The notes below the pieces were generated by a model. That model saw only the letters and a list, made by a program, of their open reading frames with translations, ran no database searches and had not been told where the DNA came from. The position numbers and the translations under genes were made by a program. Source: Deltaproteobacteria bacterium IMCC39146 (lineage in GTDB: Bacteria; Desulfobacterota; Desulfuromonadia; Desulfuromonadales; BM103). Taken from it: DNA of 64,000 nt. Shown piece by piece: positions 36,134 to 45,392 of this stretch; the stretch's first letter is position 1, and each line of letters opens with the position of its first letter. The stretch lies in the NCBI GenBank assembly GCA_030005635.1, contig JARUHP010000007.1:62001-126000 (forward strand), given 5' to 3'.

Positions 36134-38050
36134 ATGATACTCGACGGCAAGTGTCCAACTGGACCAATTGAAACTTCATGGGATCGTCATCGCTTCGAAT
36201 CGAAGCTGGTTAATCCTTCGAATAAGCGTAAATACAAAGTTCTCTGTGTCGGAACCGGCCTCGCCGGTGGTGCCGCAGCTGCTTCTCTTGGCGAGCTTGG
36301 CTACCAGGTTGAAGCCTTCTGCTATCAGGACAGCGCCCGCCGCGCTCACTCCATCGCAGCCCAGGGCGGCATCAATGCTGCCAAGAACTATCCTAACGAC
36401 GGTGACTCTGTTTACCGCCTCTTCTACGATACCATTAAGGGCGGTGACTTCCGCGCCCGTGAGGCAGACGTCTGGCGTCTGGCTCAGGTATCGAACAACA
36501 TCATCGACCAGTGTGTTGCCCAGGGCGTACCTTTTGCCCGTGACTACGCTGGCTACCTGGACAACCGCTCTTTCGGCGGTGCTCAGGTTTCCCGTACTTT
36601 CTATGCCCGCGGCCAAACCGGTCAGCAGCTGTTGCTCGGTGCTTACTCGGCACTCTCTCGCCAGGTAAAAGCCGGCACGGTTAAACTTCACGAACGCCGT
36701 GAGATGCTTGACCTGGTCGTGGTTGATGGTGTTGCCAAGGGTATTACCTGCCGTAACATGGTCAATGGTGATATTGAGTCTCATTGGGGTGACGCAGTCA
36801 TCCTGGCCACCGGTGGTTACGTCAACGTTTTCTACCTTTCCACTAACGCCATGGGTTGCAGCGTAACCGCCGCCTGGAAGGCTGCCAGAAAAGGCGCCTA
36901 CATGGCTAACCCTTGTTACACCCAGATCCATCCGACCTGCATTCCGCAGCATGGTGACCAGCAGTCGAAACTGACTCTGATGTCCGAGTCGCTACGTAAC
37001 GATGGTCGTTGCTGGGTACCGAAAAAGACGGAAGATTGTGAGAAGCCAGCAGGTGAAATCGCTGATGATGATCGTGATTACTATCTGGAGCGCAAATATC
37101 CTTCCTTCGGTAACCTCGCTCCGCGTGATATCGCTTCCCGTGCTGCTAAAGAGCAGTGTGATGATGAGCGCGGCGTCGGACCTGGCAAGCGTGGTGTTTA
37201 TCTCGACTTTGCTGATTCCATCAAGCGCCTCAGCGAAGACACTATTCGCGAGCGTTACGGTAACCTCTTCGAAATGTATGAGAAGATCACCGACGAGAAC
37301 GCCTACAAGCAACCGATGCGTATTTATCCAGCGCCTCACTACTCCATGGGCGGTCTCTGGGTCGATTACAACTGTATGAGCAATGTTCCCGGCCTGTTCG
37401 TTCTCGGTGAAGCTAACTTCTCCGTACACGGCGCCAACCGACTCGGTGCTTCTGCACTGATGCAGGGTCTGGCCGATGGTTACTTTGTTATTCCTTACAC
37501 CATTGCCAACTACCTGGTGACAGTGAAGCCGGGTGAAGTAAAAGCCGATCACGAAGCGTTTAAAGCGTCTGCCGATGCAGTTAAAGCTGACATCGACAAG
37601 CTGCTTTCGATCAATGGCACCAAGACTCCTTCAGAGTTTCATCGTGAACTTGGCAAGATCATGTGGGAGAAGGTCGGTATGGCCCGTAGTGATGAAAGCC
37701 TCAAGGAAGCTCTCAAACTGATCCCTGCGCTTCGCGACGAGTTCTGGAAGAACGTCAAAGTGGTCGGCACCAATGAGCAGTTCAACCAGGAGCTCGAAAA
37801 TGCCGGTCGTCTGGCCGACTTCTTCGAATTCGCTGAAATCCTCGCCAAGGATGCTCTGAACCGCGAAGAGTCTTGCGGTGGTCACTTCCGCACCGAGCAT
37901 CAGACCAATGATGGCGAAGCAATGCGTAACGATGAAGACTTCTGTTACGTTGCTGCCTGGGAATTCAAAGGCGCGGGTGTTGAGCCCGAGTTGCACAAAG
38001 AGCCTTTGAAATTTGATAATGTCAAGCTTGCTGTAAGGAGTTACAAATAA
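36134..38050 (+). CDS. frdA: Succinate dehydrogenase/fumarate reductase flavoprotein subunit
   Basis: 638 residues; carries covalent FAD and the dicarboxylate site. N-terminal dinucleotide fold ([20 protein letters not shown]), FAD-linking [18 protein letters not shown], catalytic-loop text including [15 protein letters not shown], and [20 protein letters not shown] at the FAD/substrate interface. GGAGG lies just ahead of the ATG, 13 bases after frdC; the stop shares a base with the frdB start region. Strong codon bias compared with neighbours (TAC, AAC, GGC, CGT) suggests high expression. Confidence 0.96.
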   Translation: MILDGKCPTGPIETSWDRHRFESKLVNPSNKRKYKVLCVGTGLAGGAAAASLGELGYQVEAFCYQDSARRAHSIAAQGGINAAKNYPNDGDSVYRLFYDTIKGGDFRAREADVWRLAQVSNNIIDQCVAQGVPFARDYAGYLDNRSFGGAQVSRTFYARGQTGQQLLLGAYSALSRQVKAGTVKLHERREMLDLVVVDGVAKGITCRNMVNGDIESHWGDAVILATGGYVNVFYLSTNAMGCSVTAAWKAARKGAYMANPCYTQIHPTCIPQHGDQQSKLTLMSESLRNDGRCWVPKKTEDCEKPAGEIADDDRDYYLERKYPSFGNLAPRDIASRAAKEQCDDERGVGPGKRGVYLDFADSIKRLSEDTIRERYGNLFEMYEKITDENAYKQPMRIYPAPHYSMGGLWVDYNCMSNVPGLFVLGEANFSVHGANRLGASALMQGLADGYFVIPYTIANYLVTVKPGEVKADHEAFKASADAVKADIDKLLSINGTKTPSEFHRELGKIMWEKVGMARSDESLKEALKLIPALRDEFWKNVKVVGTNEQFNQELENAGRLADFFEFAEILAKDALNREESCGGHFRTEHQTNDGEAMRNDEDFCYVAAWEFKGAGVEPELHKEPLKFDNVKLAVRSYK

Positions 38051-38790
38051 TGAAACTCAAACTGCACGTATGGCGCCAGAACGGGCCTAATGATCAAGGA
38101 AAGCTGGAGACTATCGATGCTCCCAGCGTAAGCCCTGACCAGTCCTTCCTCGAGATGCTGGACGATGTCAATCAAACTTTGGCTCTTGAAGGTAAAGACG
38201 TTATTGCTTTTGATCACGATTGTCGTGAAGGTATCTGCGGGATGTGTTCACAGGTCATCAATGGCGTCCCTCACGGCGGCCAGGACCGGACCACGGTCTG
38301 CCAGCTGCATATGAGGAAGTTCAAAGACGGTGATGAAATCTTCATCGAACCTTGGAAGGCACGTGCCTTCCCGGTGATCAAAGACCTGGTTGTTGACCGT
38401 AACGGCCTGGAAAAGATCATGCAGGCCGGTGGTTACACCTCTTGTCATACCGGTGGTGTTGCTGATGGTAACGCTCTGCCAATTGGCAAGCCGGTAGCCG
38501 ACTACTCCATGGACGCTGCTGAGTGCATCGGTTGTGGTGCATGTGTTGCTTCTTGTCCTAACAGCTCAGCGATGCTCTACACCGGCGCCAAGGTTGCACA
38601 GCTGGCTGTTTTGCCTCAGGGTAAGATAGAAGCCGCTAAGCGTGTTATGGCTATGACCGAAGCTGCCAAGGAAAATGGCTTTGGTAACTGCTCTAACCAT
38701 TACGAGTGCCAGGCCTCTTGCCCGAAAGGCGTTGATGTCAAGTTCATCTCCAAGCTCAACCGGGAGTACATGAAAGCACTGGTCAAGTAA
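38050..38790 (+). CDS. frdB: Succinate dehydrogenase/fumarate reductase iron-sulfur subunit
   Basis: 246 residues linking flavin to haem. A plant-type [2Fe-2S] site (CREGICGMCSQ, with a later Cys in TTVCQLH), then CIGCGACVASCPN and C-x-NHYECQASCPKGVD for the [4Fe-4S] and [3Fe-4S] clusters. AAGGAG precedes the ATG, which follows frdA directly. A terminator closes the operon 26 bases after the stop. Confidence 0.96.
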   Translation: MKLKLHVWRQNGPNDQGKLETIDAPSVSPDQSFLEMLDDVNQTLALEGKDVIAFDHDCREGICGMCSQVINGVPHGGQDRTTVCQLHMRKFKDGDEIFIEPWKARAFPVIKDLVVDRNGLEKIMQAGGYTSCHTGGVADGNALPIGKPVADYSMDAAECIGCGACVASCPNSSAMLYTGAKVAQLAVLPQGKIEAAKRVMAMTEAAKENGFGNCSNHYECQASCPKGVDVKFISKLNREYMKALVK

Positions 38791-38816
38791 ATCAATATCA
38801 TCTTATGAATGAGTTA

Positions 38817-38846
38817 AGGGCGAACCGAATGGTTCGCCCTTTTTTT
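38817..38846 (+). terminator. Rho-independent terminator of frdCAB
   Basis: GGGCGAACC (38818-38826) and GGTTCGCCC (38831-38839) pair perfectly around a GAAT loop and run into seven T. Confidence 0.95.
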
Positions 38847-38851
38847 CGGAA

Positions 38852-38995
38852 TTATAACCCAAACAGAGACTGTAGGGATTTAACGGCGCGAAGGGGTAGA
38901 GAAAGCCCGCAAAGAAAACCACTTCAAAAAGCGAGAAAAGGCACCCTTTGCGTCTTTCTTGGCTTTTCTGGGCGACTTTTCATTAATAAATGATT
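38852..38995 (-). repeat. CGCAAAG-rich interspersed repeat, copy A (inverted, right part lost)
   Basis: Starts TTATAACCCAAACAGAG and reads on as the reverse complement of the copies at 47236 and 50510: AAGGGGTAGAGAAAG, CCCGCAAAGAAAACCACTTC, AAAAAGCGAGAAAAGG and CTTTGCGTCTTTCTTGGC are shared nearly base for base with the inverted copy C. Similarity fades past about 38970, so this copy is truncated or diverged at its far end. Confidence 0.75.
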
Positions 38996-39119
38996 TGTTT
39001 GAATCGTTTCTGTTTATCTGGTTATCCATTTAACTCAACTTAAACCCTGATTTGTTGATTGCATTTTTTTTAACACAGACAAACACCAACTACTCATAGA
39101 TAAAAGTAAAACCTGTCTC

Positions 39120-39262
39120 ACGCCCGATCGCTATGCTCACTCGAGACACAGAGATTGCAGAGAAAGTCAAAAGCTGGAAAGCCATGGTATGACTAGCCTT
39201 CCTCAGCGTCTTAGCGCCTTTGCGTTAATAAATGGTTTGGTTTGAACTGTTTTTGTTTAAAG
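39120..39262. repeat. Degenerate palindromic repeat related to the element at 52010
   Basis: The right part, GCGTCTTAGCGCCTTTGCGTTAA (shown in two overlapping pieces elsewhere as TTAGCGCCTTTGCGTTAA) at about 39210-39228 followed by ATGGTTTGGTTTG, matches the right arm of the 52010-52154 element; the left part holds GAGACACAGAG-type text like 49656 and 51940. The arms no longer pair well. The surrounding 38996-39307 contains no gene. Confidence 0.5.
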
Positions 39263-39307
39263 GGTTTACCGGATAGGTCCGCTGCTTTTTGAGGTGTATG
39301 GCTGCAA

Positions 39308-39895
39308 CTAGCCTTTCTTGATCATCAAGGTGGTGCTGAATTCCTCAAGCATATGATTGGAGACAACCTCGCAGCCCACTCGTTCATAGGCCTGCCGCAC
39401 ATCAAAGTTGTATTCCCACAAGATGCCAGACAGTAAGAGCGACCCGCCTGGTTTTACTTTTGTCGTCAATGCTTCTGCAAGGTCGAGCAGGATGTCGCCA
39501 TAGATGTTGGCAAGTATGAAGTCGAAATTGCTTTCGACAACCGCATCAAGAGTGCCTGTGATGTGGGTCACCTGGTGGTTGATTTGATTGAGCCGGCAGT
39601 TGACACGTGCCGATTCAACGGCATCCTGTTCGATGTCAACACACACAGCATGACTTGCGCCGAGTTTCAGTGCGGCTATAGCCAGAATTCCTGTGCCGCT
39701 TCCCAGATCAAGAACGCGCGCACCTTTCACTCCCGACCTCTGCCCAAGAATTTTCAGGCAACTCTCTGTGGTCTCGTGTTCACCGGAACCAAAGGCTCCC
39801 CGCTGCATGACAAGATCAATACAGCTGTCTGTGTCGGCAGGGTTGTTCGGAGGTGTGATACGAAACTGAGATCCAATCTTGAACGGTTTGTACAT
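39308..39895 (-). CDS. Short PrmA-like class I methyltransferase
   Basis: 195 residues: an SAM-binding Rossmann fold with VLDLGSGTGILAIAALKLGA (motif I), CVDIEQDAVESARVN (motif II) and ILANIYGDILLDLAEAL, the NI(L/Y) catalytic-type loop of ribosomal protein L11 methyltransferase. GAFGSGEHETTESCL is the PrmA substrate-domain linker (FGTGxHxTT in PrmA). The N-terminal L11-binding domain of about 90 residues is absent: upstream of the ATG the frame hits a stop after about 19 codons with no start. So it probably methylates something other than L11 or is a shortened relative. TGGAG precedes the ATG. Downstream of the AEC transporter on the same strand. Confidence 0.85.
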   Translation of the reverse strand: MYKPFKIGSQFRITPPNNPADTDSCIDLVMQRGAFGSGEHETTESCLKILGQRSGVKGARVLDLGSGTGILAIAALKLGASHAVCVDIEQDAVESARVNCRLNQINHQVTHITGTLDAVVESNFDFILANIYGDILLDLAEALTTKVKPGGSLLLSGILWEYNFDVRQAYERVGCEVVSNHMLEEFSTTLMIKKG

Positions 39896-39966
39896 GCTGA
39901 CTCCAGAGAGTATCGACGCGGAAGCACTGAGGTAAAGCCGCGCGGCTCGTCACGATCGACTGGCTG

Positions 39967-40911
39967 TTAAATTCCCTGGGTGCGTAAAATTAACAGGGCA
40001 ACTGTGTAGGTGACCGCCGAGAGAAGTGTAGAGAGCATAACGATCGTTCCGGCTAGTTCTGCATCGCCCTTAAGCTGATCCGCCATAATATAGTTGGCTG
40101 TTGCCGCGGGTGTTCCGGCGATCAGAACTCCAATCCCCAGATCCATGCCTTCGACTCCCATACTTATCAAAAGAACTGCAGCGAGGATCGGCAGCCAGAT
40201 GGTCTTTATACCACTCGCCAGAGCCGCCTTGACCAGGTCTCCCCGCAGGCGTTCAACAGAGAATCCCCCACCTATAGCCAGCAGGGCCAGAGGCAGGGTC
40301 ATGCCGGTCGCTATCTTCAGACTGCGTTCAAAAACCAGAGGTGTCGGCAAATCCAGAAAGCTCCAGATGATGCCAAGGAACGAAGCAATGATCAGAGGGT
40401 TGAGGATGATTTGACGAAGCCAGAAGCTGGCTCCACGTTGTTCGCCGTCGCCACGATGAGGCCAGAGCAGGGCGAAGATTGCGTAAAGGTTTAGAAATGG
40501 AACCAGGAAGCCCATGAGAATGCCGGCCTTGGTCAGGCCGGTTTCGCCATAAGCGTTGAGGGTGATCGCCAGGCCCATGTAGGCAAGGTTTCCTCTGAAT
40601 GCCCCTTGAGCAAAAACGCCGCGAGCGTTGTTCGGGTAATCGCGGAAAACTGAGTAAACGTAAGAGGCGATAAAGGTGATGGTAATTGCAATGATTGAAC
40701 CGAAAATGAGACGGCCATTGAAGTTTGCAAAGAAGTCTGCCGAACCAATCTTGTAGAAGAGCAGCAAAGGTAAACAGACATAGTAAACCAGCCTGTTTGT
40801 CTGCTTTAGGAAGGCGCTGTCAATCAATCCAATACGACGCAGTAGCCAGCCGAGAGCGATGACAGAGAAAACTGGCAGAACGATATTAATAATGTCGGCA
40901 AAAAGGTGCAT
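39967..40911 (-). CDS. AEC-family transporter (auxin efflux carrier type)
   Basis: 314 residues, about ten membrane helices: begins FADIINIVLPVFSVIALGWLL and has the family's LVYYVCLPLLLFYKI, QGAFRGNLAYMGLAITLN and AGTPAATANYIMADQLKGD motifs. Family members export or import organic anions such as malate, malonate or auxin-like compounds; no substrate can be assigned. Followed after 71 bases by the short methyltransferase on the same strand. No strong ribosome site precedes the ATG. Confidence 0.9.
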   Translation of the reverse strand: MHLFADIINIVLPVFSVIALGWLLRRIGLIDSAFLKQTNRLVYYVCLPLLLFYKIGSADFFANFNGRLIFGSIIAITITFIASYVYSVFRDYPNNARGVFAQGAFRGNLAYMGLAITLNAYGETGLTKAGILMGFLVPFLNLYAIFALLWPHRGDGEQRGASFWLRQIILNPLIIASFLGIIWSFLDLPTPLVFERSLKIATGMTLPLALLAIGGGFSVERLRGDLVKAALASGIKTIWLPILAAVLLISMGVEGMDLGIGVLIAGTPAATANYIMADQLKGDAELAGTIVMLSTLLSAVTYTVALLILRTQGI

Positions 40912-41176
40912 TAAGAAACTTTCAATTCAGTGGTGACAGAATACAAAATTCAATCCGCTGAATATACATAAAAAACAATCTGGCCCACTATTTGTACATG
41001 TAAGGGGGCCGATTCTTTTATGCGAAGGCGATGAACTGCCCCTGTTGGAAGATGTAGCGCGGGTGTTGGTTGTGAACGATTAATTTCATAGGACTTTCCT
41101 TTTTGGCCTATTGTGTAATATTCTACAAGTAGTTAAACATTCACTTCTTTATTGGCGCCATCACTAAAGGTCTTGT

Positions 41177-42301
41177 ATGCCAAATATTATAAAAGCAAAT
41201 CGTTTACGACTTTCCATCATCTCTGGCTTGTTATTAGCGGTGACTGCCATGCATTACCTGACAACAACACAGTTGGTTAATGCCCATGACGTTTATCGGC
41301 GCCTGTACTATGTACCGATTGTCCTCGGGGGAGTCTGGTTTGCCCTGCGCGGAGGGATCGTTACTTCGATTCTTGCCTCTTTGCTCTATATGCCGCATGT
41401 TCTTTTCCATTGGCAACATTACCCAAATATTGCTCTCGAACAATACCTGGAAATCGTCTTGTACAACGTAATCGGTTGCCTTACCGGTTTTCTGGCGGAA
41501 AGGGAACGAGAGCAGAAATTGCGTTATCAGAAAACGGCTGAGACGTTGGAGGAGAGTTATCGCAAGCTACGAGATCAGGCAGACCAGATCATAGAAATTG
41601 AAGGCCAGTTGAGACGCGCGGACCGACTCTCAGCTCTCGGTGAGCTTTCTGCAGGTATGGCCCACGAAATACGCAATCCGCTGGGCTCCATCAAGGGGAC
41701 TGCAGAAATTTTACGGGACGGCGTGGCACCTGATGATCCCAAATTGGAGTTTGCCGATATTCTGATCAAGGAAGTCGATCGTCTCAACAAGGTCCTGGAA
41801 GACTTCTTGCGTTTTGCTCGACCTGAACCTGTAGAGCATGGTCGTTTCTCACCCAATAAAGCTATTGAAGAAGTTCTTGAGTTGACCCGGCAGCAGGCTC
41901 TCCGCAATCGTGTTGAAGTCGAGGTCGTTCTTGCTGAAGATATTGAAATCCCCGGGCGGGGAGAGCAGATCCAGCAGGCTCTGCTTAACCTTGTCTTGAA
42001 TGCCCTGCAGGTGATGCCCGATGGCGGGCAGCTTAAGGTGTCATCGACGGTTCATGGCAATGAAGTCGGGATTCATGTCAGCGATAGCGGCCCGGGGATT
42101 GCCATGGAAGACCGGGACAGAATCTTTAACCCCTTTGTTACGACCCGTGACAGCGGCACTGGCCTCGGCCTGGCCATTACCCAGAGGATACTCCAGAGCC
42201 ACGACGGTCATATCCATCTTGAGAGTACGCTTGGTCATGGCTCAAGTTTTACCCTCTGCCTGCCTATTTCGATGAGAGAAATGGAGACTGAGAAATCATG
42301 A
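41177..42301 (+). CDS. Membrane sensor histidine kinase paired with a sigma54 activator
   Basis: 374 residues. The N-terminal 110 residues hold about four short helices with no large periplasmic domain (LRLSIISGLLLAVTAMHYL; LYYVPIVLGGVWFALRGGIV), so the signal is probably in the membrane or cytoplasm. A coiled coil (about 115-150) leads to HisKA with His163 in GMAHEIRNPLGSI and an ATPase domain (NLVLNALQVM, SDSGPGI, SGTGLGLAI). The stop overlaps the regulator gene by four bases. Confidence 0.92.
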   Translation: MPNIIKANRLRLSIISGLLLAVTAMHYLTTTQLVNAHDVYRRLYYVPIVLGGVWFALRGGIVTSILASLLYMPHVLFHWQHYPNIALEQYLEIVLYNVIGCLTGFLAEREREQKLRYQKTAETLEESYRKLRDQADQIIEIEGQLRRADRLSALGELSAGMAHEIRNPLGSIKGTAEILRDGVAPDDPKLEFADILIKEVDRLNKVLEDFLRFARPEPVEHGRFSPNKAIEEVLELTRQQALRNRVEVEVVLAEDIEIPGRGEQIQQALLNLVLNALQVMPDGGQLKVSSTVHGNEVGIHVSDSGPGIAMEDRDRIFNPFVTTRDSGTGLGLAITQRILQSHDGHIHLESTLGHGSSFTLCLPISMREMETEKS

Positions 42302-43674
42302 GTGTACAAAAGCCTCATACGCCCGCCCGTAAGGTTTTGTTGATCGATGATGATGCCTCGCTCCGACGTGTAACAGAGTATTCTCTCCATTCTGCCGGGT
42401 TCCAGGTCTTAAGCGCGGTCGATGGCAAACAGGGGTTGGCGTCTTTCCAGGCGGACCATCCCCAGGTGGTTATCACTGACATTCAGATGCCTGGCATGTC
42501 AGGGTACGAAGTCCTGCAACAAATCAAGGCGGCCCGACCGGAAACAGTTGTCATTGTTATTACCGCTTACAGCTCTGTAGAAAAAGCTGTGGAAGCTATG
42601 AAGCAGGGCGCCTATGACTATCTGGCCAAACCCTTCAGCCGTGATGAGCTGGTCATGGTCGTGGAAAAGGCCTTCAACCTGCTGGGCTTGCAGGAGGAAA
42701 ACCAGAGGCTGCGGGATCAACTGGAACACCATGTCGATTTTAGCCACATGGTTGGTAGCTCAGACGCTATGCAGCAGGTCTTTGATGTCGTCAGAAGGGT
42801 CGCACCAACGGAGGCCGGTGTCTTAATCACTGGTGAGAGTGGCACGGGTAAGGAATTGATTGCCAAGGCCATTCATCAGGGAGGGGGGCGCAGTAAAGAG
42901 CCTTTCGTTGTGATCAACTGTGCGGCTATTCCTGCCAATCTCCTGGAGAGTGAACTCTTCGGCCATGTACGTGGGGCCTTTACCGATGCGGTACGTGATC
43001 GTACCGGGAAATTCGAGCAGGCTGATGGCGGCACCCTCTTTCTCGACGAAATCGGTGAGATGCCCCTGGAGCTGCAGCCGAAGTTGTTACGTGTTCTACA
43101 GGAGATGGAAGTCGAGCCGATAGGTGGAAAAGTCCGTTCTGTTGATGTCCGGATCATTGCAGCAACCAATCAGGATGTGGAACTCGCGATTGAGGAAGGA
43201 CGTTTCCGTGAAGACCTTTACTATCGCTTGGCTATTATCCCGATTGAACTGCCGCCCTTGCGTGAGCGTCCAGACGATATCCAACTTTTGATTGAATGTT
43301 TCCTCAAACGCTTCAGCCCTGAGGCTCCAATTTCTGTCAGCCCAGCTGCCTTTGAATGTTTAAAAGCCTATCCCTGGCCGGGAAATGTCAGAGAGCTGCA
43401 AAATGCTATTGAACGACTGGTGGTATTAAGCCACGGTGATCTGATTGAACCGGAACACCTTCCTGCCAAGCTTTGCGCGGCACCCACCGCAAAGAGGAGC
43501 CGTGTCGTGGAGCTCCCCCCGGAAGGCTATTCTCTTGAAGCGCTGGAGCGAGAGGTAGTTGTCCAGGCTCTGCAGCGCAATGACTGGAATCAGACCCGGG
43601 CTGCAGACTTTCTGCAGATTCCGAGACATACCTTGATTTACCGGATGGAAAAGTATGATATCAAGAAAAGCTGA
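42298..43674 (+). CDS. NtrC-family sigma54-dependent response regulator
   Basis: 458 residues: receiver (Asp61 in VITDIQMPGMSG), AAA+ domain with [12 protein letters not shown] and [11 protein letters not shown], and a Fis-type helix-turn-helix ending (TRAADFLQIPRHTLIYRM). The sigma54-contact loop is GAFTDA, the same variant as in the regulator at 7927. The ATG overlaps the kinase stop. The htrA frame begins 20 bases before this gene ends, so the protease may belong to the same transcript and stress response. No -24/-12 element was found nearby. Confidence 0.94.
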   Translation: MSVQKPHTPARKVLLIDDDASLRRVTEYSLHSAGFQVLSAVDGKQGLASFQADHPQVVITDIQMPGMSGYEVLQQIKAARPETVVIVITAYSSVEKAVEAMKQGAYDYLAKPFSRDELVMVVEKAFNLLGLQEENQRLRDQLEHHVDFSHMVGSSDAMQQVFDVVRRVAPTEAGVLITGESGTGKELIAKAIHQGGGRSKEPFVVINCAAIPANLLESELFGHVRGAFTDAVRDRTGKFEQADGGTLFLDEIGEMPLELQPKLLRVLQEMEVEPIGGKVRSVDVRIIAATNQDVELAIEEGRFREDLYYRLAIIPIELPPLRERPDDIQLLIECFLKRFSPEAPISVSPAAFECLKAYPWPGNVRELQNAIERLVVLSHGDLIEPEHLPAKLCAAPTAKRSRVVELPPEGYSLEALEREVVVQALQRNDWNQTRAADFLQIPRHTLIYRMEKYDIKKS

Positions 43675-45010
43675 GGCTTGTGGCGCGTGGTGCGTGGTGC
43701 GGGGAGCTTGTAAACTCTTGTTGGTGACGGCACTTGTCACGCTTTTTGCTTTGCCATCGTTGGCCTATGAACGGCGTTCTGCCGTGGTCGATACGGTTGC
43801 CAAGGCAGGGCCGGCGGTTGTCAATATTCGTACTGAGCAGATTGTGCAGCGGCGCAGTTCGCCTTTCTTCGGTTTCGGCGATTCCTTCTTCGATGACTTC
43901 TTCCGTCAGTTTTCACAGACGCGCAGTTATCGGACGCAGGCGCTCGGCTCGGGAGCGATTATCGACAGCCGCGGCTACCTGGTAACAAACGCTCACGTTG
44001 TGGAAAAAGCCTCGAAGATTTATGTTGCTCTGCCGGGAGAACGCAAGGAGCGAGAGGCTTCTTTGGTTGGTCTGGACCCGGCGACGGACCTGGCCGTAAT
44101 CAGGGTGATCACAGAGCAAAGCCTGCCAAGTCTTACTTTTGCCGATGATGACGATCTGTTGCTCGGAGAAACGGTTATTGCAATCGGGAACCCCCTCGGT
44201 TTGGAGAATTCGGTAACGACCGGTGTTGTCAGCGCGCCAAAACGCAGACTGCCGGACGGTGAGGGTGGCGTGGCTGCTTTTATCCAGACCGACGCCCTGA
44301 TTAACCCCGGCAACTCCGGTGGCCCCCTTCTGGATATCAATGGCCGGCTGATCGGGATCAATACGGCTATTGCCCAACAGGCTCAGGGAATAGGCTTCGC
44401 TATCCCTGTTAAGGTCGTTCGTCGGGTGGTTAACGATCTGGTTGTACATGGTCGCTTACGTTCAGCTTATGCGGGAATTCTTCCCGGCGAGATCAGCAGA
44501 ACCATGGTGAAATCACGAGGCGCCGGTGGTGCTCTGGTGACTGAGGTCGACTATGGTTCTCCTGCAGCAAAAGCAGGCATTCGTGTCGCTGATGTTGTTC
44601 TGGAACTCGATGGCGTGCAAACCGATTCAGCCTCGGAATACCTGGCTTTGTTACGTACGTACCCTCCGGGGGCAAAGATCACGTTGACGTTGTTGCGCGG
44701 CGAAGAGGTGCTAAGTGAAACGATCAACCTTGAGGAGCTCCCTCCGGGCTACGCACTACATTATTTAGAGCGGATCTTTGGCCTTTTGGTAGAAGAAGAC
44801 CGGCAGGGGATTGTTATCACAAAAGTTCTCTCAAAATCACCAGCGGCGCAGATAGAATTAAGGCCAGGTGATCGGATCACAGAGCTTGCAGGCGTTCGTG
44901 TGGATAACCTGGACGCTTTTGTTGCACGAGTTGAAGAGACCCTCGGCCATCTGCCGTTGCGCTTCACGCTCTTCAGAGGGCAACGTGGCTACCTGGCCGA
45001 GATGCCATAG
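43655..45010 (+). CDS. HtrA/DegP-type periplasmic serine protease
   Basis: 451 residues: signal peptide, trypsin-like domain with catalytic His in VTNAHVVEKA, Asp in DPATDLAVI and Ser in NPGNSGGPLLD, then two PDZ domains (about 270-360 and 370-450). The start is uncertain. From the ATG at 43655 the signal has a 19-residue n-region (ISRKAEACGAWCVVRGAC) encoded by a GC-rich repeat at 43680-43704; in-frame TTG codons near 43715 would give a short conventional signal (LLLVTALVTLFALPSLA). It overlaps the sigma54 regulator gene, suggesting envelope-stress control. Confidence 0.9.
   Translation: MISRKAEACGAWCVVRGACKLLLVTALVTLFALPSLAYERRSAVVDTVAKAGPAVVNIRTEQIVQRRSSPFFGFGDSFFDDFFRQFSQTRSYRTQALGSGAIIDSRGYLVTNAHVVEKASKIYVALPGERKEREASLVGLDPATDLAVIRVITEQSLPSLTFADDDDLLLGETVIAIGNPLGLENSVTTGVVSAPKRRLPDGEGGVAAFIQTDALINPGNSGGPLLDINGRLIGINTAIAQQAQGIGFAIPVKVVRRVVNDLVVHGRLRSAYAGILPGEISRTMVKSRGAGGALVTEVDYGSPAAKAGIRVADVVLELDGVQTDSASEYLALLRTYPPGAKITLTLLRGEEVLSETINLEELPPGYALHYLERIFGLLVEEDRQGIVITKVLSKSPAAQIELRPGDRITELAGVRVDNLDAFVARVEETLGHLPLRFTLFRGQRGYLAEMP
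43680..43704 (+). repeat. GTGCGTGG-type GC-rich repeat inside the htrA 5' end
   Basis: GTGGCGCGTGGTGCGTGG followed by TGCGGGG. The same wording occurs at 59852-59879 and, inverted, at 58671-58700. Here it lies across the end of the regulator gene and the first codons of the protease. Confidence 0.6.
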
Positions 45011-45392
45011 AAAACTGTGGGTTTGTTATAAAAGGGACCTTCAATGAGGTTTTATTCTTTTCAAGGCAGCTGGCAGCCTGTAGCATAATCAGGGCTGAAG
45101 CGAAATTTTGGGTGTTTGAGAACAGCTTTTGGCTCTTTTGAGAGTAATAGCCGTAGCTATTGGTCGAAAAGGAGCAGAAATACGGGCCAAACAAGTGAAT
45201 TTGTAGCCAGTTCATTGATAGTCCGATAGACTGTTAGAAAAAATGACTTTACATTGGCCGAAATGGCAACCAATCTGGTTGACATCTCCCCCCCCCCTGT
45301 AAGGTTACATGGTGGACAAATACTGTTTTTCCTGTATGTCTTTAAAGTGAAGCCAAACTTAAGGATATTTGACTCAAAAAAAGGGCTCTTTC
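45011..45392 (+). promoter_or_regulatory. Gap before tlpA: repeat copy, then a TTGACA with a C10 tract in the spacer
   Basis: The gap holds a 168-bp repeat (45070-45237) and no gene. TTGACA at 45279-45284 is followed three bases later by ten C (45288-45297). Candidate -10 elements are TAAGGT at 45300-45305 (spacer 15) and TTACAT at 45305-45310 (spacer 20), neither ideal at the present tract length. The tlpA ATG is about 85 bases further on. Confidence 0.4.
45070..45237 (+). repeat. 168-bp interspersed repeat with terminal inverted repeats, copy 1
   Basis: Same length and direction as 61352-61519. Shared text includes GGGCTGAAGCGAAA, TTTTGGCTC, TTTGAGAGTAATAGCCGTAG, CTATTGGTC, AAAGGAGC and TTTGTAGCCAGTTCAT. 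The ends, CTGGCAGCCTGTAG and ATAGTCCGATAGACTGTTAG, are imperfect inverted repeats. An internal AATAGC-CGTA-GCTATT hairpin is conserved. No open frame of note, so it is MITE-like. Confidence 0.85.

Noticed and set aside
38805-38993. 62-codon plus-strand frame after frdB
   Set aside because: It runs through the frdCAB terminator and repeat copy A; its peptide (RRGRESPQRKPLQKARK) matches the translation of other repeat copies.
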